A stretch of 64,000 bases of DNA, from contig NC_088311.1 in assembly GCF_910592395.1 (NCBI RefSeq), positions 9,054,501 through 9,118,500 of the forward strand, in the 5' to 3' direction. The notes under the pieces were generated by a model, which was not told where the DNA came from, made no database searches, and saw only the letters and a list, made by a program, of their open reading frames with translations. The position numbers and the translations under genes were made by a program. The first letter of the stretch is position 1. The number at the start of each line of letters is the position of its first letter. Source of the stretch: Lineus longissimus (lineage: Eukaryota > Nemertea > Pilidiophora > Heteronemertea > Lineidae). Below, one piece after another: positions 38,822-50,800 of this stretch.

Positions 38822-41800
38822 ACGACGGACGCCACGGTATGGGATAAGCTCACCTCTGCTAAGAGGTGAGCTAATAAAAGGTACATTTCTCGAGCAATGA
38901 AAATGTAAGGGCTAAAGCACTGGTAGTGCGAGATCGTCTTTAAAAAACTCTTATTTTTCTTGACTTTTTCCTTATATCAAATGTTTACTTGTAACTTAGT
39001 CTGAAAATAATTTGTTATTTCTGCTAAAGTTTACAAAGGTTGGTTGTGCAGGAGCCTGTAACTTTGTGTTGATGTTGACATGGCTGCAGTCTATATACAG
39101 CAATAAAACCTCTCTATTAGTGACACCCCTCAATCGACTGACAAACACACAAGTCTACTGACAACACATGTGAAATGATATTGTTTTTCATGTGTTGTCA
39201 GTACTTGTCAGTCCATTGGGGTGGGCTGTGCAGGTAGGGAGGGTATTTTGAACTCTTATTTTCACATGCATGTGGTAGGAGCGGTTGTTTAATTGTAGCC
39301 AACACTATTTATGTGACCCGTTCTAGCAAAACCAGTCGCACGTCGCACATAAGATGAGCCGAGATGACACCAGCAGATAATAGAAGAAATTGATGTAGTC
39401 AGATTTCACAATAGGCAGACAATAGTGAAATGAACAAACAGTCCGTCTCAACCTGCCAAGCTCAGCGCGACATCCCTGCTCGAAAAGCGAGTATTATTTA
39501 AGACTTAATCAAGACTTTTAGACTCGAACAAGACTTTTAGCTCGATTTAAGGCTCGAATAAGGCTTTCTAAAAACATAAGGCTTCATTTGGACTTTATTA
39601 AGACTTCAATTAGACTCGAATAAGCCCTAGAGCAAATATAAGGCACGAAGTAAACTTGAACCTGAACCTAATTAAGACTCAAAACCTAAAATAGGCACAT
39701 TTAGTGACTAGTTTTGCTTGACCGGGTCACATATGATATAGCAACAGGCCAGGTGTTATATGCTTACATCATATGGGTAATCATCAACCAAGGTTAGTCT
39801 CCATAAGCTAAACATGAGGGCGGTTGGGGAACCGTAACCCGGGATCTCAATCTGGATGATGTCAGTCGAGTTGGCTTCTGGGGGATTGTAGAGATAATGG
39901 TCAAGGGTGTTCTTTCCTCCAAGAGTCATCCAGAAAGCACAGACTGAAAGCGACAAAAGGTAAGCTTAGCGAAACTTAGCAAACTGCCAAAGCATTTCAA
40001 CTATTACCACTCACATCGTACGGGTAATCATCCACAAGAGTCAATCGATACACGCTGAATAAAACTTCACCAAATGTCGCGTATCCTGGGATCGCTATCT
40101 GCGTAACAACGCTATCATTCAATGGTGGATTGAGCAGGTACACATCCAAAGTGTTAACGCCCCCATGTATCATCCAGAATGCAAACACTATAAAAATGAT
40201 AAAAAATGACACAGTAGATAGGGAAGTTCAGACGTCAGTCGGCCAGCATAAATGTGACAAGTTGCATTGACTGCTTCAATGTAATGCAGTTACAGAAATT
40301 AGAAAAGACTGCATACAGTCTTTAAAGTATTATTGCTCTCAATCGAATGTCATTAAAATGACAATTTTTTCCTGACGAAAAATCTTGTAAAACTCGCCAA
40401 ATTCCTTAAGGACAATTATCGACCATCGCAAATCCCCACACCCCATTGGACAAACGACGTCATGTGATCGGTCCATAAAAACTGATGTTGCCCAGTGATC
40501 ATTAGAAAACTGAAATTGGTAATCGGTAATTTGAAAATTTCTAATTGTGCAAATACATTGTGTTTATAAATTTCAACATTGTTGTAATGTAGACAGATAC
40601 ACAAACACTATCAATACCAAGTTTCACCAAATTTGGTATCACAAGGTAGAGCTGCATTTCTATTTTCTTGACCCACCAGTAAAAATATGAACCGTGTCCC
40701 CCTTTAACCACTCACTGTAGAAGAAAGCTAAGGTACTACTGCTAAAATCTACAGTACTTACAATATGGTATATAGAACTCCAGAAATAGGAAAATGAACT
40801 TGACTACATCATTTAAGATATGACCAAGCATTGCAATGAATGGCCCTGAAATAACAGAAGTTTTCACAATATGATAATCGTTATGAATGGTACTCACCAA
40901 AGGGTATATAGAATTCCAAAAATAGGAAAATGAACTTAAAGACGTCATTCAAGATGTGGCCCAGAATAGCAATGAATGGTCCTGAAATATTTATGACACA
41001 TATAACATAGAGCTCGATATTACATGATCACAGAAAAATTGGCATATTGAATAGAAGTCAGGAACATTTTCGTGAATGGGACACTTGATTGACAAATGTG
41101 ACCCGCCATGACAAAACAGGTCGCATGTCGCTCTGAGCTTGACAGGTTGAGACAGACTGGTTGTTCATTTCACCATTGTCTGCCTTTTGTAAAATCGGAG
41201 CATATCAATTTCTTCTATTATGTCCTGGTGTCATTTTAGGCTCATCTTCTGTGCGACATGCGACTCATTTTGTCGTGGTGGGTCACAAATTGAGGGATCT
41301 ATCTCATGTTCAATATAACCCCGGTAAGAATATTCAGACACCTTCCAGATATTAATGCTGAGCAGAATACAATAGCTACAAGTGTCTGCTAATTTCGGCC
41401 TAAAGGAAGAGGCAGTATGGTTTTTGATGCACTAAAGCAATGACAGCAGCTTACCTAGTAGAGAAAATGCTCGCGCGTTCTTCATGAGTCGTAGCCACAG
41501 AAGGATGATATTGACGGACATGATGCGGATGTGAGCATGAGCCAGCAGGACGGAGTGGACCGGCAGGGCAACGTCTGCTATATGGGTCACGATGCAGGAG
41601 AGGAGGAGCACGTAGCAGACCCAGTCGAAGATATTCCTACAAAAGAAACAATTTGACCACTTTGATGAATATTTTGGCATTAAAGCTGTTACACTTGATT
41701 TGTAAGATTCGAGACATTGGCCTTTGGGTTACTGAGGCACCCACTGAACGCAAATCATGTCTCATTTCAATGGGGTATGAATATTTTGGCATTAAAGCTG

Positions 41801-44800
41801 TTACACTTGATTTGTAAGATTTCATTTCAATGGGGTATGAATATTTTGGCATTAAAGCTATTACACTTGATCAGTAAGATTTCATTTCAATGGGGTATGA
41901 ATATTTTGGCATTAAAGCTGTTACACTTGATTTGTAAGATTTCATTACAACGGGGTATGAATATTTCGGCATTAAAGCTGTTACACTTGATTTGTAAGAT
42001 TTGAGACATTGGCCTTTGGGTTACTGAGGCACCCACTGAATGCAAATCATGTCTCATTTCAATGGGGGTTTTTCCTTGGTCTGGCAGGGGAGCATCAGTC
42101 CTACATCTCACTAAAAGGACACTACAATTGCAGCAAAGTGACTTGTCCGAGTTATCACAGCATTGGAAGTATCAACTTACCACCAATCACTCGCATACTG
42201 CGGTGCTGCCTTATCCAGTTCATCTTTCTCTTGCAAGATGTACTCCTCCTCTTCTGGCCAGCGCGGGTGGCAGAAGTTCTTGTCGCGATCCAACTCTTTT
42301 TCCCGCCAACCCTTCCAAGCCTAGATTTAAAGCAAAATGCCAAGTTTCAGCAGATTTGAGTGTGTACTAACTACGCTCTGGCAATGTTTAATATTACCTT
42401 CCAAGCCCCTCAGGCCTTCAGACCCTCCAAAAGTGACCCCCCAGCTGACGTAAAGGTCTTCGAAATGAAGTGAAAATAACAGATCAGTTACAGTCCAAGT
42501 CACAATTGACATCATTACCAAATGTTTTTTCCTTGAATTGTTGTACTCCAAGATCTCTGACACAATCTGATACATCGTCAAGGTAATAGCAGCAATCTGA
42601 AACCAAGCATGCAAAATAAGGATCAATATACTCTACTTTCACCAATCTAAGACCGGTCGATTATTACGTACAAATTCTAAACAAAGGCCAGAAATTGTTT
42701 GTTTATTCGGCCACTTGGTGTTTCCACATCCACTATCTATCCAAACTGAAGATGTTTGACTTAACACCAATGTGCCTGTAAATGTCTCGAACCTATCGAC
42801 GGGACAATCTTGCTGGCGTAGACCCTGCTATCTGAATGTCACGAGGCTAGTTCATGTACACAAAACCCATTACCGAATAATATATCATAAGTCAACTAAA
42901 TTTTCAACTGATTTTTGTTATTTAACTGAAAATATACCCTTAATCATGTCAATTGGTATCAACTGTCAGATTTATACTCACCCACATTATGATCCTCCAG
43001 GAGTCCTCTGGGAACGTATACTTGTACCTCTCCTTCCAGTCGGGATAAACGCCGAGAGCCGTCCACAGACAGATGAAGACGAAGTTGAAGATTAAGTTTG
43101 ACCAGGCACCGAGTCTGAAGTAGAAGTTTTAAAATGGCATTGGATGAGAACATGATTTAGAGGACACAAATTTTAATTTAAGTTTTTGTGCTTTTTAAGT
43201 TTGAGTTTGACAGCTAGAGCATTTGCCAAAATGGTGTGCTTTTAAGTTTGAGTTGGACAGAGCATTTGCCGAAATGGTGAAATTAAACGCTCACAAAAAT
43301 TTCACAGTTTACACTATACGTCTTCAGTGCAATCTACATCAGGACATACTAGCTGTAAAGTGTAAGTTGCACAATTTTTTACTACACTGTATGTTAAAAC
43401 TTTGTATTTGTGGCTCCAAGCCTAAGCACCCAATGTATATCTATAATATCTACAGGAAAACTAAATGCTATTGTGTCTATGCCCATCAAGATATCAGATT
43501 GGAAGACCAGTTCTGTAATCATGTGAAAAATCATGTGAAAAATGACAAAGTACAGTCAGTACAAGAAAAGGAAAATACAAATAAATTTCAACCATTTATT
43601 TTGATATAAGCAGGTTGTCAATGTTGTGCCGTAAAGGCAATTCTTTCCAGATCAGCCCTCTAACCAGCGGAGTTTGAATTTTGCCAAGATATGGAGTCAG
43701 ACTAAATGTACGTGCAAAGAGACATCATTCCATTGACAAGTGACAATGTTGACACATAACTCGGCAAGGTTCCAGGCCTGCAGCCGCAGGTCTGGAAGAG
43801 TGAGTGAGTGGCCTGCTATCACAATAACTCAGGCCACAGTTGCTCAATTAGCCAGACAAATGCCAGCGTAAGTTCAATTTCAAAGCCTTTTCATCTTCTT
43901 CAGTAATTTTCATTTTCAAAGGCAGCATTTGGACTAGCTGCCCAGGTTAATGCTTATGCTGGTGGAGCAACTGGGCCAAGGAGAGTAACAGGATATCAAC
44001 ATGAAGCGATGCAGCTTGACAGAAACCCTGACACTAAAAGTTAAATTGATGGCCTGATGTTCTTCCCGGTGATATCATAAATGCAACAGGGAAGCCAAAT
44101 CCACGATAGAGCTCTGCTACATGAATGGTGCTCATCTGGATAGGGGTGACGACGAAGAAACACAAAATAGACTGTCAAATCAATTAAGGTCATGCCGAGA
44201 TAGTGCACTGATGACAGAACGGTGCTTATCTGGAGAGAGGGACTTCGAAATAACACAAAAGCGACTGTCAAATCGAAGGTGTGGTCCTGCCGAGATAGTG
44301 CACAACAGCCTTGTTTTGAATCGAAGACCACAGCCTTTACTCACTTTCCGAATTTGCTCCACTTAACTTTGATGAGTTGAAGGAAGGCGCTATGAACTAT
44401 TAGGTCATGGCGCCTGAACTGCACTGCCACCTGAAGCTATAGAGAGACCCAGCAGCACGCTTAGAAACAGGCAGATTAGCAGGACGGGATAAAGCCATGC
44501 ATACAATCATTCTGAAGAATACTGTTTGATAATCACACATTCTGGTCCCATGAAGAGGACGGTTTGTGAAAACCCAACACCATGCATCAGACATTTGACA
44601 CGCAGCATTGGGTACCTTTAGCCACAGACCAATGACTGGCACTACAGAATTTCTGATGGCGAAACCAGTATTCTCAAGAATGACTGTAAAACAGCTATGA
44701 TATAGTTAAATCAGAATGCAGTTAGCTTTTACAAACACAATGTTTTGGACTTATCATACCAGTCCAAAATATCATGCATTAAACACATTAATTCTGAAAT

Positions 44801-47800
44801 ACAATGTTAGCTTGTCACCATGGTTACTCATAAGCACGAGGTGAAGGTTCAGGTAAACCTATGCTGAACATTCCAAGTTTAAGAACACCATAAACAAAAT
44901 ACCTCAACAGGTCAATAGCAATAGTAACTCTTTGATGTCGCAACATAATTTTTGTTGCAATGCAACACATGAAAAAACAACATAATTTTGCCCCAGAAAT
45001 ATTTTTCCAACAATTTTATTGAATATCTGAAGTTGTTCAATTTTTTTCAAATTTAACATACGTTGTACCAACACAAAGCCTGATCAATGTTTATAACTAA
45101 TGGCTTTGTTTTTAGCCCATCTATCAAAGATTGTTTTAGTCGATATAATTGTTTGAAAGTTTTCTCATCCCGAACAAGTTCCACCCTGATTGAATGATAT
45201 TCAGAGATGATATCAGATGGCGCCTCATTCATTTAAAAAAAGATCATTGGCCAGAGATTGGTCAGTGTTGCAAGGGCACTTACAGTTTAACCGAGTATAC
45301 CCGGCTTACGTCACAGAGAACTAAAATCCCAACCAAGTATACCCGGTCTACAGCATCAAATAGTTCATCTGCATACCCGGTAGTCAAAAGGGAGAAAGTT
45401 CAACATAGTTTTCCTGCGTTTTTAAAAAAAAGAAGGACTCGTTATTACAATGTGGGTCATGCAAATCTATGAAAAAAATTCTGACTAAGACCTACTGTCC
45501 AAATCGCTTCCATTTGACATGGATAAGTCTCTTGACGGCAGGGTGCGTGACTAAATCAAACTGCTTGTAACAGGTGATAACTTCAAGCTATGGGAGAAGA
45601 TGATGATGAGACAATAAAACTACTGAATAGGAAAAATGTGACATTTTGATCAAAGGACTCCTATTTTCATGTGCAGATTCATTCATCCCACAAATAGATG
45701 AATTTTTTTCAGCTTCAAGATAATATTTAAATGTAATATCCAAGACAGGAAACAAAACAACGATTCAAAAATATATCACACAAAATTTATCAATATTTAA
45801 CATGTTTAACATGTTTAAAATAAAGTTATTCAATTGTGCAATCATACTTACTGCGGTTTGTGCATGGGTTTTCTTGTCGAGGTCCTCTGGAAAAAAAGAG
45901 CACAATTTAAGAGGGGGGCGGTAAACCTGTCCTGACTTTAAAAAGGTCCCAATCAGTTCAACAGGCAATTACCAGCCACAATTTTTGGGCCCTACCGAAG
46001 TTCCCCAAATCCACTAAAATGGGTGCCTTTCCCCAAAGGTGTAGCTTTATTGCAGTCCATCCCGATAAAAATTAGTTCACAGATGACTTTAAAGCATACC
46101 TAGCTGAAAAGGTTACCCAGCCAGTGATCGCTGATCTTACAATTTCATAGTTTGTCTTCTAAATTTTCAAATCATTGCACCATAAATTTAATTATTTCAA
46201 ATTGAATCAGACTCAGCCTGAACTCAACTTGCTTAAGCAAAAAGCCTTCAACCAATATTGGACAATTAGAGATGTTGTTATATTACAGGAAGGAAGAGTC
46301 AATTGTGGCCAATTCCAATTGGTGAAGAGAACGTCTATCCTAAATTAGGATTTATCTCCGCCACATTTACCATAGTATGTGCACTTGCTACACCAACATA
46401 ACAAATAACACAGTCAATAGAGTCTTCCTTCCTCTAATACAACAAGAACCCCATTGGCCAGTGTGCAAGTCATTCATCAGTTTGATGCAAAAGACAATAG
46501 GGAGGTTGAGAATATCTGCTTATCAAGCAAGGATCCTTATACGTATACGGATAACACTCTGTAGAAAGAGGACGCATTTTGTGCGCATTTCTATCCGTAA
46601 ACATAAAGGGTATGTGATAAGTCCCTTATCTCAACCTCCCTAATTCTTGACCAACGCACTGTTAAAATTGCATCGGTTGAAGGAGCTTTAAGTACATGAA
46701 CGACCAAGCTTGCACAAAATGCACACATGACTTGGATCACCCAAAACCTACTGGGGCCGTATGTTGATTTGCTGCAGCAGGAAATGCAACAGGTCTTAGG
46801 AGTTAGGAAGCCAAGCACACTGGAGATAACACAGTTTCAGGAAAAGCAAAGAAGTTGTTATCACCGGAGAGGTATGAATATATAAGAGAAGTCAATATCA
46901 TTTATCAAGCAATTCTCACACGTGATCTAGAAGGGGACATTTTTTATATACACTGTGAAACTGATAATTTTCGGAGCATGCTGTTCGCTGAAAACAATGC
47001 CATTCTAATGGCTGTCCGACTTCCTTTTGGTAGTAGACTTTAGTTCTTCAGGAGTTTTGATCACATTTTTTTCATGCACAGTCTCAATACAAATTGACAT
47101 CGGAGATGAAAGCTTTTGGCTGAAGATGTTCGAACGGTCAATGGCGTCTGAGGTGATGAAATCTTTGTGTTATAGCGCAAGAAACAATCAGATTTTTTTG
47201 TTTTTTCGGACAGACAACATGACTGAATTTGCGTGACATCATGTGTGTGAAGTTGCTCCACTCCCACCAAGCACACCCTTATGGACAAATATTGGCTATT
47301 AACAGCAAACCAGAGTAAAAATCAAAGCCAGTTAAATGAATGAGATCTAAAAGTGGTTTCCAGATCACAATTGGGTTCATCCCTAAATTCAGCCCTAAAC
47401 AGACGCGCCAATGAAGCGCTACCCAGCGCGTAGGTGGCGAATAGTACACACAAAACATAGACCGTTAAGTGCATCATTGGTGCGTTGACGCGCAACGTTG
47501 CGCGTAACTGACTCAAACCAGGAAGGATGTCAATTGTGACTAGGATTGTATCTGCTGGCGGTGATCATTCAGGAAAACACTATCATACCTGCTGTCTCTT
47601 CAATAGAAAATAAAGGAGGAGTCGACTCATTAAATTGAAAATTGAACACAATCAAACTAAACTTGGTGGTTTGGGTTCCAAATGGTTCAAGTAATAATGA
47701 TGTTTAACAGAAAATAAGCGAAAAACAACAAAAACTTATTTCAACTGGTTCAAATTATGATAATATTCAACAGAAAAAAATGTTCTTGAAGTGACCAACA

Positions 47801-50800
47801 ACCAAAATTACTTGGTATTTCTTGTTTCAAGTACGGCAGTTCAAGCAATAATAATATTCAGTAGAAACTGATTTTCTTGGATCAACCAACCATCAAACTT
47901 ACTTGGTGGTTTCGGTTCCAAATGGTTCAAGTAATAATACTGTTTTCTATTGGCTCGGTCTGTTATGTGAAACTGGTTGAGCGCTTCCTTAGCAACGGGC
48001 GCCATCTTGGATATCATCCAGACAATGCACGGTTGACCGCTGTCATCCTGGACGCCGACGGGTGAACCAAGTTCCAGAAGAAGACCTGCCGTCTCGCTTC
48101 GATCTGAAAAAACACAGTAAATATCGATTAACGTCTGAGATCTAGTGACTAGGATAAGACGCTCGCGCAGTATTCTTATAGTGTCTGCAATTCACCTTTC
48201 AATCATCCCTATATGAGTAGCTCAGTTAGAGTCAGTGCCAAACAATGTACATGTACATAAATCAATGCTCATTATGGAGGCCCATGAAGACTGCCAATTT
48301 CGAGATGCTTAGATAATAGGCTCTCGATAAATTGTAATTGAAGAACCATTCACACCAGTGACCAAAGAAGGAATTCATAGGAACTACAGTCCCAATCAAA
48401 ACTGACACTCTATCATATCTGACCCCTTAATTCGTCTGTGTAATGCACAATGCATAGGTTGCACAAATGCTCCGACCCTAACTTCTACGCACCTTTCGCA
48501 CACTAGGTTCGTCGACAATGTGTGAAGCTGATTGCAGCATGCGCAACACTACAGCGTAGGCTGTGTGCAGCTGACGCAAAGCAGAGGGTATGTCAATTGT
48601 GACTGGGACTGTACAATGTTAATTATGATTCCTGAAAAATATAGAAAGGATGCAACTCGGACACCTCAAGTGCAAATGTCTTGCGTAAAAAAACCTACCA
48701 AGCTCCGCAGCTACCTGTATTGGTGTCCTCTTCTTGTAATCCCGGACCATTTTATATTCGCACCCCAGCTTTACGAGGGCCTTGAGTGACTGACAGGCAT
48801 CGTTCTTTGCTGCGAAATGGACGGGAGTTTGATCCTCGCCCTTCGTGCGAATCTCTTTATTTGCTACAATGAATAACATCATCCGTTAAGGGTGCTTTTT
48901 GGTGAATAATTCAGAAGACTTCCATAACCAAGAAACACGTTATGAAAAGAGTCAATAGTGTGTTCCACATATCAATGACCAGTACTACCAACCAGCAACA
49001 CAAAGATACTATGTAAGGTTATTCTGTTGAGGTCTGGCTTAACAGGACAAATCATTAAGTGACATTTGCCTTCATGAAATTTAAGGCCCTACTGCACTGG
49101 TCAAAATTAACGGACCCTAACGTGCACAACTTACCACCATTGTTTATGAGAAACTTGACCATATCAGCATAGTCCACAGCTGCGGCGACGTGGAGAGGTG
49201 TCCGCCCATACGAGTCAGCGACATTCGGATCGCCACCATTTTCTATCAAGAACTTGGCCACATCAACGTGCCACGCTCGAGCCACCTATAAAACATAATA
49301 AGAGCAGGAAAGAAGGTGAATTCCGATTGGCAATTGGGATCGTTCTACTATACTCCTTTGAGGACTTTGTATCAGAAGCTGGAAAAAATGTTCCCGGGTT
49401 TTTTTTCCCGTTTTCAAATATGCATGCGCACTGGTCATCACATCTAACTGTAATGCGTCTTAATGTATTGGCTAGTATTATGTACATATCTTGTAATGAC
49501 GAAAGCATGTACATCGAACCAGACCAGACCAGACCAGACCACATCACATTTTTATTTGTGCGCTTTTACACGGTAGATCGACCAAGACCAATTCGTATAG
49601 ATCTAGATTGGTTTGGCACCGTGAAAACGGCTTTTCTGAGTGGCAAATACAACCCGGATGATCACTGCTGTTCCATAACGACTGCCAGTTGAATACCTAC
49701 CTCATGGAAGATAGTTTGACCATATTTATCCGTACAGTCAATCCGAGCACCATTTTTGAAGAGGGATTCAACAAAGTCCAAATCTATGCATTCATCGTAG
49801 TTACTAGTGCCGCCAAGGCGGGCAAAATACTGCAGTAGCGTGCGGTTGCTAGCGACAACCATCTGACGACTTGTGCTCTTACTGTCGGAGATGAAGTCCT
49901 CCTCAATATCGGCGAGGCCCTTCCCACCGGTACACCGTCTGTCTACGCCGGTATCCTCCTCTGAAGAAGAGAAACGAAGTTTTATGGTGCCGGGAAGTCA
50001 CAAGATGAGAGAAGGTTGACAAATGTCTTCGAGCAGTATACTTCTTTGAGGAATTAGATAAATGCCACGGTCGGCAAATTAAAAGTCTGAACAAAATTTA
50101 AATATTTTTCAAAGGGTTTAGCATGGACATGAATGAGTTTTTTCTCTCCAACTACTGCCCATCTGAATTGATTCAAAGTCCAGAAGGAGTTTATGAAGCC
50201 TGTAGTGACTAGATTGCGATTGACGAAAAGGGGTTTACTTTTTATCGATTTTGAAATTACCTAGAATTCATCTTCAGCAACATTTTACAATACAATCATG
50301 ACAATTTTTCATTGGTGTAATTTCCGCCCAGATATTATGTATTATGTATGTAAATAATATCTAAATGTATGAGAACATTACAACCAATACACCCGCCAAT
50401 ACTCTTAACATAATGATATTCTGCTACTGAAAAAGAAAGTCACAAGTGCAAAAGTTACAGTTAGAATTGTGAGTCGCAAAATTAGACCTTACCAAAAGGA
50501 GACGTGGATAGGCTGAAACAAGTGGCATTGTAAATATCAATTGTTAAATGTAACCATACCTACCCATAGAAAATGCCACTTCGGACCAACTCATTCAGCA
50601 AATTTGAGTCAGGAAAGAAGAAAACTTGCCAGATATATTCTGTGTTTTTCTAAATATTAGAGTAGCATCAACGCTGCCTCATGTAATAGCACGGACGAGA
50701 TCCATTTGAATCATGTCGAATTTGTTTAATGAGCTAGCTTTGCTATTTATTGAAGAGTGAAATTTATTTACCCGTCACCTTATCACTAACACTAAATTAG

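Noticed and set aside
41717-42004. 95-codon frame with a repeating MNILALKLLHL pattern
   Set aside because: It is a by-product of the 60-bp minisatellite, whose period is a multiple of three. There is no splice partner.
42959-43153. Longest minus-strand frame over the S1 exon (starts MFSSNAIL)
   Set aside because: It is the wrong frame. The frame that joins exons 9 and 11 in phase gives the hydrophobic S1 helix, so that one was used.
43223-43609. 128-codon plus-strand frame inside intron 9 of TRP gene A
   Set aside because: It lies antisense in an intron, overlaps local direct repeats and has no recognisable family.
49198-49692. 164-codon plus-strand frame
   Set aside because: It is largely the complement of ankyrin exon 5 and the neighbouring intron of the minus-strand gene. 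The sense frame explains the conservation.
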